From Gammaproteobacteria bacterium (lineage in GTDB: Bacteria; Pseudomonadota; Gammaproteobacteria; Pseudomonadales; Balneatricaceae): a DNA stretch of 42,616 nucleotides. Location: the NCBI GenBank assembly GCA_028598985.1, contig JAQRMV010000006.1, forward strand, positions 3,647 to 46,262, in the 5' to 3' direction. The translations under genes were made by a program, and so were the position numbers. Each line of letters begins with the position of its first letter. Positions within the stretch are counted from its first letter, which is position 1. Positions 12,468-22,900 of the stretch are shown piece by piece. The notes under the pieces are model-generated. The model was given only the letters and a program-made list of their open reading frames with translations, did not search any database and had not been told where the DNA came from.

Positions 12468-13184
12468 CTATTGCTTTTCAAAATTATCAAATGTCTGTTC
12501 TTTCAGCAAACTCATGGAATAACGCACATGCTCTTGGGCTGCAAATTTTGCGGCCTTTCCATCGCGCTTCATGATGGCCTTATAGATAGCGCTATGCTGG
12601 CCATAAACTCGAGATGTGAACTGCTCTGGAGCGTTCTTATTAAGCGTTATAACACTGTCTAAGGTGCCATAAATAGCGTTAAAAAACTGGGTATATAACA
12701 GCTGACTTAACGACACTACTAAAAGGTTATGGCTAGATTCAGCAATTAGCATATGGAATTTTAAGTCTGCCTTGGCCCGCTGAAGGGTATTGCCACTACG
12801 CAAACCCATGACATTAAATTCTTGCTCAATGGCAGCCAGCTCATTGTCTGTTGCACGTTCACAGACATATTTAGCCGCCTCTCCTTCCAGCACCAAACGC
12901 ATTTCCATCACCGACAATTGCAAGACTGAAGAATCTAACTCTATACCAGACATAGGTCCAGAAAACTGCGGTTCGAATAAATTATTCACATAACACCCTG
13001 AACCATGTTGACTGGTTACCAATCCCTTTGCCTCAAGCTCGGCAATAGCTTCCCGTAAGCAAGTACGAGAGGCATTAAAACGCTCCATTAACGCCAGCTG
13101 GCCCGGCAATTTATCACCCGGTAGCCACCTGCATTGGTGAATGTCGCCCTCTATGGCTTGACTGATTTTATCAATCTTGTTCAT
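12468..13184 (-). CDS. GntR/FCD-family regulator (LldR/LutR-like)
   Basis: 238 aa; N-terminal wHTH (LPGQLALMERFNASRTCLREAIAELEAKGLV), FCD C-terminus; divergent from lutABC. Confidence 0.85.
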   Translation of the reverse strand: MNKIDKISQAIEGDIHQCRWLPGDKLPGQLALMERFNASRTCLREAIAELEAKGLVTSQHGSGCYVNNLFEPQFSGPMSGIELDSSVLQLSVMEMRLVLEGEAAKYVCERATDNELAAIEQEFNVMGLRSGNTLQRAKADLKFHMLIAESSHNLLVVSLSQLLYTQFFNAIYGTLDSVITLNKNAPEQFTSRVYGQHSAIYKAIMKRDGKAAKFAAQEHVRYSMSLLKEQTFDNFEKQ

Positions 13185-13201
13185 TGTTTATATTCCAGCT
13201 T

Positions 13202-13212
13202 TGGTCAGATCA
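13202..13212. promoter_or_regulatory. Candidate GntR/FCD operator
   Basis: TGGT-cag-ATCA, imperfect TGGT-N3-ACCA dyad between the divergent regulator and lutA. Confidence 0.35.
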
Positions 13213-13310
13213 CTTTACCCCATATCTTCCATACCTACTAGAGCCTAACCGCCAGCAAGTGCATAATGGCTAATCATGTTTGTATTTTTGCATCAAGTAA
13301 CAGGTTCATT

Positions 13311-14150
13311 ATGTCGCTTTCTCCATACCTAAACCCCAGCCGTAATACTATTGCTCAGCCTCGGGTAGCGCTATTTGTCACTTGTCTAGCAGATGCAATG
13401 CGCCCCAGCATTGCCTTTGCTACGGTAAAATTACTACAGTCTGCAGGCTGTCATGTAGAGGTGCCCTCTGCACAAACATGCTGTGGCCAACCTGCTTTTA
13501 ACAGTGGTGACCGCAATAACACACGAAAAATAGCCCAACAAACCATAGCGGCACTCAAAGGTTACGATTATATAGTGGGCCCATCGGGTTCATGTATCGG
13601 TATGCTGCATCAGTACCCCGAGCTTTTTGCAAAAGGCACCCAAGATCATGTTGGCGCCGAGCAATTAGCTCAGCAAGCCTATGAAGTAACCAGTTTTCTA
13701 GTAGACGTGATGGATTACCAACTTCCCAGCAGTGATTTGAAAGCACAAATCACCTACCACGATTCTTGCGCAGGGTTGCGTGAGTTGGGAATCCACAGCC
13801 AGCCCCGCAAGCTATTATCACAAATGCCCAAAGTGGTATTAAAAGAGATGGAAGACAGTGATACTTGCTGCGGATTTGGAGGTACATTTTGTATCAAATA
13901 CCCAGACATTTCTAACCGCATGGTGGAAAACAAAGCCGCCAATGCAAAGGCAAGTAAGGCGCAGCTGTTAGTTGGCGGAGATTTAGGCTGCCTAATGAAC
14001 ATGGCCGGAAAACTCAAGCGCCAAGGTAGTGACCTACAAACACGCCATATCGTAGAACTTTTGGCCGACATGTTAAGCCACCCTGCTTTAGGGGAAGCCA
14101 ACAATACTCCCCTTAAATCTGCCACCATTGACCTAGCATACGAGGCGTAA
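13311..14150 (+). CDS. lutA: L-lactate utilisation protein, Fe-S oxidoreductase (LutA/LldE)
   Basis: CCG motifs QTCCGQPAFNSG and DTCCGFGGTFCIKYP; start taken at MSLSPYL. Confidence 0.92.
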   Translation: MSLSPYLNPSRNTIAQPRVALFVTCLADAMRPSIAFATVKLLQSAGCHVEVPSAQTCCGQPAFNSGDRNNTRKIAQQTIAALKGYDYIVGPSGSCIGMLHQYPELFAKGTQDHVGAEQLAQQAYEVTSFLVDVMDYQLPSSDLKAQITYHDSCAGLRELGIHSQPRKLLSQMPKVVLKEMEDSDTCCGFGGTFCIKYPDISNRMVENKAANAKASKAQLLVGGDLGCLMNMAGKLKRQGSDLQTRHIVELLADMLSHPALGEANNTPLKSATIDLAYEA

Positions 14151-14155
14151 TAGAT

Positions 14156-15571
14156 ATGCACATTAACAGCCCCGATTTTATAGCTCGATCTAAGTCTGCC
14201 CTAGCCGATGACAACTTACAAAAAGCCTTAAAAAATCTTAAAGCAGGCTTCCCGGGCAAACGTCGAAAAGCCATGGATCGTATGCCAGAATTTGACGCCA
14301 TGCGCGATCAAGCTGCCGATATTAAGAACAAAGTAATCGAAAACCTAGACTTTTACCTTGAAACCTTTGAAGCCAAGATAAACGATAATGGCGGCCATGT
14401 GCACTGGGCACAAACACCCGATGAAGCCTGCCAAGCTATTTTAGGCATTTGCAAAAGCGTTAATGCAAAAACCGTGACTAAAGGTAAATCCATGGTCACT
14501 GAGGAAATCAACCTCAATGAGTTTTTAGAACAGCACTGTATTACCCCCATTGAAACAGATTTAGGCGAATACATTCTTCAATTACGTGGCGATCACCCCA
14601 GCCACATTATCGCTCCCGCCATACACCTAAACTTGCCCCAAGTGAGTGATATTTTTGAAGAAAAACACCATTTACCCCGCAAAGAGGACCCCGCAGAACT
14701 GATGCAGGAAGCCCGTGACATCATGCGTAATCACTTCGTTGCCGCTGATGTAGGTATTACTGGGGCCAATTTTTTTGTCGCAGAAACCGGCAGCACCATG
14801 ATTGTGACCAACGAAGGCAACGGCGATCTCACTCAAACCTTACCCAAGGTTCATATTGTAGTGACTAGTATTGAAAAGTGCGTGCCTACTCTAGAAGACC
14901 TTAGCCTTTACATGCGTTTGTTATCACGTTCGGCTACGGGCCAAGAAAGCGCAGTATACAACACCCTTTCCAGCGGCCCACGGCAAGAAGGAGACCAAGA
15001 TGGCCCTGAGCAGTTCCACGTGGTTCTTGTAGACAACGGCCGCAGTGACATGGTGGGCGACGAACATCAAGACATGTTGCGGTGCATACGTTGCAGCGCC
15101 TGTATGAACCACTGCCCGGTATACAGCCAAGTGGGCGGTCATGCTTATGGTTGGGTTTATCCAGGCCCCATGGGATCTGTGCTTACCCCTAAAATGGTGG
15201 GCATAGACCAGGCAGGGCACTTGCCTAACGCTTCCACTTTTTGTGGCAAATGTGAAGCGGTATGCCCAGTACGTATTCCACTACCCAAGCTTATGCGTAC
15301 TTGGCGTGAGCGGCAGTTTGACCAAGGACAGGGTTCTACCGCTAGCCGTTATGGCATTCAAATTTGGTCGGCCCTAGCCAAACGTCCTAAGCTATACCAC
15401 GCCATGACCCGCATCGTGATGCCACTCATGGCGCGTTGGTCTGGCTCAAAGAATCGCATTTCTAGCCTACCTTTAGGCCGAGGTTGGACCCTATGGCGAG
15501 ATCTTCCTGCACCAGAAGGCAAAACCTTTATGCAGCAATGGAGCAAGAAAAATCAGGAGAAGCAACCATGA
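14156..15571 (+). CDS. lutB: L-lactate utilisation iron-sulfur protein (LutB/LldF)
   Basis: 471 aa; CIRCSACMNHCPVY and CGKCEAVCPVRIP 4Fe-4S motifs. Confidence 0.94.
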   Translation: MHINSPDFIARSKSALADDNLQKALKNLKAGFPGKRRKAMDRMPEFDAMRDQAADIKNKVIENLDFYLETFEAKINDNGGHVHWAQTPDEACQAILGICKSVNAKTVTKGKSMVTEEINLNEFLEQHCITPIETDLGEYILQLRGDHPSHIIAPAIHLNLPQVSDIFEEKHHLPRKEDPAELMQEARDIMRNHFVAADVGITGANFFVAETGSTMIVTNEGNGDLTQTLPKVHIVVTSIEKCVPTLEDLSLYMRLLSRSATGQESAVYNTLSSGPRQEGDQDGPEQFHVVLVDNGRSDMVGDEHQDMLRCIRCSACMNHCPVYSQVGGHAYGWVYPGPMGSVLTPKMVGIDQAGHLPNASTFCGKCEAVCPVRIPLPKLMRTWRERQFDQGQGSTASRYGIQIWSALAKRPKLYHAMTRIVMPLMARWSGSKNRISSLPLGRGWTLWRDLPAPEGKTFMQQWSKKNQEKQP

Positions 15572-16227
15572 GCTCTGCCAGACAAGCAATATTAGGGCGT
15601 ATTCGAAGTGGGCTCAAGCGTGGCCCTTTAAATGAGCAGCAACAAACACATTTGTTACAACAACTGAGTTCCAGAAAACGCACTATCCAGCCAGCTAGAG
15701 CTAAGGTTACAGGTTCAGCCGCCCTAGGTGACTTTAAAACTATGGCCCTAGAAGTGGGTACGGAAATCATTGACCTCACCAGTGTAGAACAACTCCCCCA
15801 AGCCATGAGCAAACTCATGGGCGATTCAAACTTAGCGCAACAACCCTTAGTGCTAGCCAATGAATCAGAGTTAGTGGCGTTAAACTGGAACGCGGCGAAC
15901 ATCACTACGGAAATACGCGTTTCCACCAAAGGCGACGCAATAAGCTTAACTAACAGCTTGTGTGGTGTGGCAGAAACCGGCACGTTGGTGTTACGTTCAA
16001 GCCCTCACAGCCCTACAACCCTAAACCTGTTTCCAGACATACACTGCGCTGTATTGTACAAAGATAACATCGTTCCTGGTTATGAAGACGCATGGGATTG
16101 GGTGCGTAACGACGGCATTCCTCGCACCGTTAACTTCATTACTGGCCCTTCAAGAAGTGCCGACTTAGAGCAAACTTTACGTATGGGTGCACATGGGCCC
16201 AAACGCCTCATTATTTTTTTAGTATAG
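15568..16227 (+). CDS. lutC: L-lactate utilisation protein (LutC/LldG)
   Basis: Start at MSSARQAILGRIRSG, ATGA overlap with lutB; GVAETGTLVL motif of the LUD domain. Confidence 0.92.
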   Translation: MSSARQAILGRIRSGLKRGPLNEQQQTHLLQQLSSRKRTIQPARAKVTGSAALGDFKTMALEVGTEIIDLTSVEQLPQAMSKLMGDSNLAQQPLVLANESELVALNWNAANITTEIRVSTKGDAISLTNSLCGVAETGTLVLRSSPHSPTTLNLFPDIHCAVLYKDNIVPGYEDAWDWVRNDGIPRTVNFITGPSRSADLEQTLRMGAHGPKRLIIFLV

Positions 16228-16231
16228 GGCC

Positions 16232-18607
16232 TTAAAAAAGCCCCAACTGACGCTCTGTGATATTGGCAAAACTATCATTTAAGAATGGTAAAATACCATC
16301 CACTACCGGCTCTATTTGTCGCTCAATATAATGCTCATAATCATAATTGCTAGGGGACATTTCCAATGGCTCTGGCCCAGTTAAAGTAATTACATACTCT
16401 ATCCAGCCACCTTTTGCATATGCCGACGGCATATTTTTTTTTGCTCGCCACACTTCTGCTTTACGAGCCGCTTGTACATGGGGCGGAACATTTTTTTGGT
16501 AATCAATTAATGGCCTACGCAGCCGCTTACGGTACACTAACTTGTGATCCAATTGCCCTGCCCTTACTTGTTCTAATAAAGGTTTAATAAGGTCTAAATA
16601 AGGTTGCTCATTAAACACTCGATGGTAAAGTGATTGTTGTAACTCCCTGGCCAATTTAGTCCAGTCTGTTCGCACATGTTCTAGGCCTTTAAACAGCATT
16701 TTTGTTGTGCCATTTGGCGCTACCGTAACACCTGCATAACGCTTCTTGCTGCCTACTTCTTGCCCTCGTACAGTGGGCATCACAAAGCGACTAAAATAAG
16801 TTTCAAACTCTATTTCCAAATAACTTTTCAAGCCAAAGTCTTGTTTTAAATGGCGAGTCCACCATGCATTTAAAGTGTCGGCTAAAGCATGGCCTTTAGC
16901 CTGCACCTGATCCAGCTCCAGTGGGTCATCCCCTAACCATACAAACACAGAATCTGTATCGCCATAAATCACCTGCATGCCGCTTTGCTGGATAAGATCT
17001 TTAGTCTGATTGAGCACAAAGTGACCCCGCAAGGTAATAGAACTGGCCAAGCGTTGATCATAAAAACGGCAAACACTGGAACCTAAAACCCCATAACAAG
17101 AATTCATTACAATCTTTATAGAGGTGGACAAGGGCGTATTATTGTTGGCTTTAGCCGTATCTCTTGCGGCCCATAAATCACCAATAATATCTGGTAAAAT
17201 GCTTTGCTCACGGCTGAATTTGGCCCCCTTATAACCCCTTACGGCGTCCTCTTCGGTTAGGCCCTGTACCAACCCTAGGGGATCAACTTTGAAGCTACGT
17301 ATAATACTGGGGTACAAGCTCTTAAAGTCCAACACCAGTACGTTACGATACAATCCAGGCTTAGATTCCATCACAAAACCACCCGGACTATCACCCGCTT
17401 GACCAGAAGAAAAAGCAGGCGCTACATAGCCTTGCCGATGCAACCGCGGCAAATACAAATGGTCAAACGCTTGGGATGAACCCCCAACCCTGTCCATCGG
17501 TAAACCCGTAAGCCTTGCACGCTCAATAAGAAACGCCATTAAATCGGCCTTTACAAAAATATCCCAAACTAAGCGACAATCTTCTAAGTTATAACGCACT
17601 AACGAATCTGGCTGTTCGCGGTACATGCGCTGAATTTCTTCGCCACGATCTTGTGGCTTAGTGATGTCTTTACCACGGCCCAAAAGTTGTTGAGCTACAT
17701 TTTCTAATGCAAAAGATTCAAATTGCCATGTTGCAGAACGCATGACTTCAATACCATCCAACGCCACCCTGCCTGGCATATACAATTTTGCCGGGCGGTT
17801 GCCTTGGCCTTGGCGCCATCGAATTTCCTCCCCTCCTCGCCCTAAGCGCAGCCGCACTCCAAGCTCACGCGCTCTTGCACATAAAATCTGGAAATCAAAC
17901 TGCACTAAAGCCCAGCCAATGATAGCGTCTGGATTATAGTCCTGTAACCATTGGCTAAATTGCTTTAACAGTTGTCTTTCGTTACTACAAACACGGGTAT
18001 AATCTGGCAAAGATTTAACTAACTCCTTGGGCATACCGCTTGGCCAATGTAACCAAACTTGCTCTACGGGTGTATCGCCGTCCATAGCATATAACGCAAT
18101 ACTGTGTATGGTTTTGCCGTCCATAGTGGTTTCTATATCTAGGGACAAAGCTTTTATTTTGGGGACAAAATGACTCGATTTAACCCTAACATCTGTTAAA
18201 ACACCGCTAATAGGCAAACCATCTACAGCCAAACTCGCACTAATAAAACGCTCCATTAAATAACGTTCTTGGGGCTGAATATCTTGCTCCATAAGGCTAA
18301 TTTTTGCCTCATGTAAGATCAGGCAGAGTTGCTGAAACACTTTATGATTTGATACATAAAGAGCAACCACTTGTTGATGCTGAAAGGTTTTAAGCCCCAA
18401 GGTCTGAAATCGCCAAGTCGACGCCGACAAACCCATAGGCTCTATTAATGTTTGGGCTTTTTGTTGCTGACACTCAGGTAAAAAACACACCGACTCTTGT
18501 CGCGTTTGTTGCAATCGCACTGGGCCATTATCAGTGGCCAACCAGTAGCTAAGCTCAATGCCTTGATCAGTATCTTGGCTATGGCGGGACAATACAAAAC
18601 CTTGCAT
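16232..18607 (-). CDS. polB: DNA polymerase II (family B)
   Basis: 791 aa; LSLDIETT exonuclease motif, DFKSLYPSIIRSF and YGDTDSVFVW polymerase motifs. Confidence 0.96.
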   Translation of the reverse strand: MQGFVLSRHSQDTDQGIELSYWLATDNGPVRLQQTRQESVCFLPECQQQKAQTLIEPMGLSASTWRFQTLGLKTFQHQQVVALYVSNHKVFQQLCLILHEAKISLMEQDIQPQERYLMERFISASLAVDGLPISGVLTDVRVKSSHFVPKIKALSLDIETTMDGKTIHSIALYAMDGDTPVEQVWLHWPSGMPKELVKSLPDYTRVCSNERQLLKQFSQWLQDYNPDAIIGWALVQFDFQILCARARELGVRLRLGRGGEEIRWRQGQGNRPAKLYMPGRVALDGIEVMRSATWQFESFALENVAQQLLGRGKDITKPQDRGEEIQRMYREQPDSLVRYNLEDCRLVWDIFVKADLMAFLIERARLTGLPMDRVGGSSQAFDHLYLPRLHRQGYVAPAFSSGQAGDSPGGFVMESKPGLYRNVLVLDFKSLYPSIIRSFKVDPLGLVQGLTEEDAVRGYKGAKFSREQSILPDIIGDLWAARDTAKANNNTPLSTSIKIVMNSCYGVLGSSVCRFYDQRLASSITLRGHFVLNQTKDLIQQSGMQVIYGDTDSVFVWLGDDPLELDQVQAKGHALADTLNAWWTRHLKQDFGLKSYLEIEFETYFSRFVMPTVRGQEVGSKKRYAGVTVAPNGTTKMLFKGLEHVRTDWTKLARELQQSLYHRVFNEQPYLDLIKPLLEQVRAGQLDHKLVYRKRLRRPLIDYQKNVPPHVQAARKAEVWRAKKNMPSAYAKGGWIEYVITLTGPEPLEMSPSNYDYEHYIERQIEPVVDGILPFLNDSFANITERQLGLF

Positions 18608-18619
18608 ATCGACTAGGCC

Positions 18620-18925
18620 CTACTTAGCTTGTTTAGTCTGGTCGTGTACACAGCATTCGTCTTGTAAAAAATCGATAAGCGCATTAAGACTAGGGTACTG
18701 AGCAATACAATTTAACACTCTCCCATCCCTTTCCTGTTGCACTAGCCCCACCGAAGTTAGTTTGGCTATATGATGGGACAAGGTTGAATTAGGCACTTGC
18801 AAACACTCCTGCAAACGGCCTACAGGAAGCCCTTTGTAGCCTGCTTTAACCAGTAATGAGAAAATATTTAGGCGTGTTGGGTGGCCTAGTTCTTTGAATG
18901 CGTTAGCTGCTTGTGAAATTTCCAT
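18620..18925 (-). CDS. ArsR-family transcriptional regulator
   Basis: 101 aa; wHTH (LQECLQVPNSTLSHHIAKLTSVGLVQQERDGR) and C-terminal ECC. Confidence 0.88.
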   Translation of the reverse strand: MEISQAANAFKELGHPTRLNIFSLLVKAGYKGLPVGRLQECLQVPNSTLSHHIAKLTSVGLVQQERDGRVLNCIAQYPSLNALIDFLQDECCVHDQTKQAK

Positions 18926-18926
18926 G

Positions 18927-18944
18927 TTTCTATGATAACAGAAA
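18927..18944. promoter_or_regulatory. Candidate ArsR operator site 1
   Basis: TTTCT-atgataac-AGAAA inverted repeat next to the arsR start codon. Confidence 0.55.
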
Positions 18945-18959
18945 TATATTGACCCATTG

Positions 18960-19011
18960 TATGAAAGTCGCTTATATTTCTATTATTCTAGAAATATAAG
19001 CGACTTTCATA
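18960..19011. promoter_or_regulatory. 52-bp perfect palindrome containing candidate ArsR operator site 2
   Basis: tatgaaagtcgcttatatttcta-ttattc-tagaaatataagcgactttcata: 23-bp perfect arms, 6-nt spacer; core TTTCT-N8-AGAAA. Confidence 0.75.
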
Positions 19012-19911
19012 ATGACAACAATCACAACACAAGCCTGGCAAGATGCACTCTCCATGTTTACCTACTTATTATTGGAGCTCACCTTACTATTTATCGCCAT
19101 AAGCTATTTGGTGGGGGTCATACAACTATACGTGCCGCCAGAAAAAATTAAGGATTTCCTTAGTTCAAAGCACGGCAAAGGCTATGTTCTAGCAGCATTA
19201 ATGGGGGCTATGACTCCGTTTTGCTCATGCTCTACCATTCCATTCTTAAAAGGCTTAATCAGGGCCAATGCGGGATTTGGGCCTATGATGGTTTTTTTAT
19301 TCTCTAGCCCACTGCTTAATCCAATTTTAATCGTTTTGTTTGCGGTTACATTTAGCCTAAAAATTGCCGCCACCTATTTCGTTATGTCCATGGGTATTGC
19401 TATTTTGGCAGGTATCACCTTAGAAAGGTTGGGATTTGAAAAATACATCATTGCTCCCGAAGTTGCCCTTGATAATAGCAGGTGCTGCACTAGTACTGAG
19501 CCCAACAAATGGCATCAGTTGTGGCTGGAAGTTTGGCGTGATTTTAAGCAGGCTTTCCCATATTTATTAGTGGGGGTATCTTTAGGTGCCATTATCCATG
19601 GCTTTGTGCCAACAAATTTTATTACCACTTATGCTGGTGGCAACAACGCATTAGCCATACCGTTTGCAGCCGTTATTGGCATACCGCTATATACCCGTGC
19701 CATTGTTATGATACCCCTTGCCGCAGCTTTTGTAGCTAAAGGCATGGGTATTGGCGCGGTAATGGCGTTTGTCATTGGTAGCGCGGGGGCCAGCATCCCC
19801 GAACTTATACTCTTGCGATCCTTATTTAAAACACCGATGATTGTGGCATTTATCATGGTAGTGCTTAGCATGGCCATCACCGTAGGCTATGTATTTTCTT
19901 ATTTATTTTAA
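19012..19911 (+). CDS. ArsP/YraQ (DUF318)-type permease
   Basis: 299 aa polytopic membrane protein; GAMTPFCSCSTIPFLKGL motif; divergent from the arsR-like gene. Confidence 0.85.
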   Translation: MTTITTQAWQDALSMFTYLLLELTLLFIAISYLVGVIQLYVPPEKIKDFLSSKHGKGYVLAALMGAMTPFCSCSTIPFLKGLIRANAGFGPMMVFLFSSPLLNPILIVLFAVTFSLKIAATYFVMSMGIAILAGITLERLGFEKYIIAPEVALDNSRCCTSTEPNKWHQLWLEVWRDFKQAFPYLLVGVSLGAIIHGFVPTNFITTYAGGNNALAIPFAAVIGIPLYTRAIVMIPLAAAFVAKGMGIGAVMAFVIGSAGASIPELILLRSLFKTPMIVAFIMVVLSMAITVGYVFSYLF

Positions 19912-19948
19912 ATTTTTTATTGAGCTCTAAACAACACCATACAAACTA

Positions 19949-22900
19949 CTAACGGCTGCTTAGGTAGTTATGGAATTGATAATCATCGATAGGCCTTTGG
20001 TGTAAAAAACCTTGCATGATATGGCAACCATGGGCTTGAAGAAAATCTTGTTGCTGCAGCTCTTCCACACCTTCGGCCACTATAGTAATGGATTGACTAT
20101 TAGCCATGGTAATCATGGCCTTGATGATCGCTTCTATACCAGGGTCACCGATACGGCTGATGAAATATTTGTCAATTTTAATGGCTTCTATGGGTAATTC
20201 CACCATGCGCTGCATCGACGAAAACCCTGTTCCAAAATCGTCAAGAGCAAAGCTAACGCCTAATTTATGCAACTGATTTAGTGTGTCCAAAAAGGTGTTT
20301 ACATCGTCAACAGAGGTGTTTTCTAATAGCTCAATTTCAAACAATGAAGGAGCAATGCTCCATGATTCAAGCACTGCAGAAAAATCACTCACATAGTTAG
20401 GCATAAGCAAGTCACTTACACCAACATTGATAGCCACCCGCCCAAAGCTTAAATCGTCTTTAATCCAACCACTCACCTTCCTACACACTTCTTTTAACAT
20501 CCAATAATCTAACTCGCGCACCATGCCTAGCTCTTCAGCAATGTACATAAAATCACCAGGTAAAAGCATTCCTTTGGTAGGATGATTCCAGCGAAGCAGG
20601 GATTCAACACCATGTACCTTGTGGGTAGCGGTATTAATTTGAGGTTGAAAGTATACGCAAAACTCATTATTAACCATTGCCGACCTAAGCTCTTGGGCTA
20701 TATCATGGAACTGACTTTCAACTTCTTCAAGTTTCTTATCGTAGCAAATATAACGTTGGCCACCCAATGACTTTGCTTTGTATAAAGCCACATCGGCCTG
20801 AACATAAAGTTGCTCTGGGGTTATGGTAGCGGTGGTTTTAAAGCTAATACCTATACTTGCACCCACATGTATTAACTGCCCTTCTATATTGGATGGCATC
20901 GACAAAGTTTCCAACACACGGTCCACAATCGGCGAGATTTCAGAAACATCCGCCACCCCGTTTATGATCATTGCAAATTCGTCACCGCCGATTCGAGCCA
21001 CGGCATCACCTGTACGTACTGTTTTCTTCAACAGGTTGGCAATATACACGAGCACTTTATCGCCAATGTTATGGCCTAAATAATCGTTAACTGCCTTGAG
21101 TTTATCCATGTCCAACAATAACAAAGCAAAGCTTTCCTTACCCAGAAAAGCTTTATCCATCTTTTGGTTAAACCCCCTACGGTTAAAGAGCTTAGTTAGG
21201 TCATCATTCTCTGCAAGAAAGCGTATTTGTTTCTCCGCTTGCTCTCTTGTCACTATCTCTTGTGATAAGTCTTTAGTTCTCTCTATCACTCGATACTCAA
21301 GAGACTGTGTTAACTCGAGCAATCGCACTTCAGAATTTCTACGCTGCCTGATTTCCAACTTTAGCCTTGCTACGTTTTCATCGATGTCATCTGCCATGGT
21401 ATCGAAGGCATCGGCCAGTTCACTTATTTCATCTTTTTTAGGCTGTTGAAAACGAAAGCTATGATTGCCACGCCTAAACCTGCCAATTCCAGACACCATC
21501 TGGGTTATTCGATGAGAAAAATAAGACGCCACCCACACTGCGATCAGCACCACTATTATTATCATGATAAGGGTGGAAATTACTAAGATATCGGCGGTTT
21601 GTTGCAGGTTGTCAGTTATGGAGTGGGTACCCATATCGGCTTCATGCACCATGGCATCGTTGTAGGTTTCATATAGCTGATCGATCCGCTCCTTTGTGGC
21701 AATGGCTGGCGATGAAAAGTCATCAATATTGGTGCCTACAGTCACCACACCAAAGCCTCTTTTAGAGTTTCCATATTGTCCCGTATAGTAAGGAATAGGT
21801 GCGGCAGTGACCAGCCTCCATAATCCACTCCAAAATATTACAAACGAACCCGAGCCTCCATGTTCTGTTATATCAAACCAACCTTTACATTGGGGGGCAA
21901 AATTAAGGAATCGGCAATCTAAACCCCGTAAACCCGTTTTACCCAATTCTTGGGCGGGCTTTCGGCTTAGCCTCTGGTCCTTATAGTGCTCGGCAGTTTT
22001 GGCATATTTTTCAAATTCCAAACCACTGGCCATCCAGTGATTGTATGCATCTTGCTCTAGCCAAGGTACTTGTAGCTTACCGTTTTGCCTATTGTAGCCA
22101 TAAATAAAATAATGACGAGGGTGGGCAATATTGCGCCCTTTATGGTCCCAAATAAAGGCATAGTTACCTTCCGACGGGTCTGGATAACTAGTATATCTTT
22201 GATCCGTAGGCATAACGCCGTTGGTGAAATTGAGTATATGGTCGTGATTTAAGGCTAGCGTGATGTATCCAATAATTACACCGTCTTCAACCACGGGGGT
22301 GGCCCAACGAATAATGCCTTGGAATTTTTTTCCTACAGGGTTTTCTTTGCCCGCATATGCGCTTTGTTCAGGAGCAAATGGGATGCCATTTTTTTTAGCC
22401 TTAGCTTGAGTATAGGCACCAATAAAGTGGGTAGGCACATAGCCACCAATAACATCAGATACATACACCTCTCCAGGGCTAAGCTTTTGCAACTCACGAA
22501 AGTAGGTTTCTGCTTTTATATAGGTATTGTTTCGAAGCGAAATATCTAATAATTTATTAGTCAACAAATCAGAAGTTGTTACCTTAATGAGCTCCATTCC
22601 TTGCAAAGATACGAAGGTCATTTCCAAGTAGAGTGGAGCAATGGTTTTGGTGATGATTTCTGGAGGTCGGTAATGAAATCTTTTGGAGTTATCTGGTAGT
22701 GAAGACTCTACAAATTGCTGCTTCAATGGAGGCATACTTGGTACCCATTGAGCCTTTGGCTCTGAATAATGCCAAGACAACTCCTTAAGTAGCCTAGAGT
22801 TTCTCGCCGTAATAAAGCTAGAAAAGTCACTCTTACTCTTACCTATGCGGCTAGCTAACAAAACATCATCATCACGGGCATAAAGAAAGCTAGCTAATGC

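Noticed and set aside
15528-15983. 151 aa minus-strand ORF over lutC
   Set aside because: Antisense to lutC with no domain resemblance.
18957-19151. 64 aa plus ORF starting in the palindrome
   Set aside because: Out of frame with and overlapping the permease gene; arises from the palindrome sequence.
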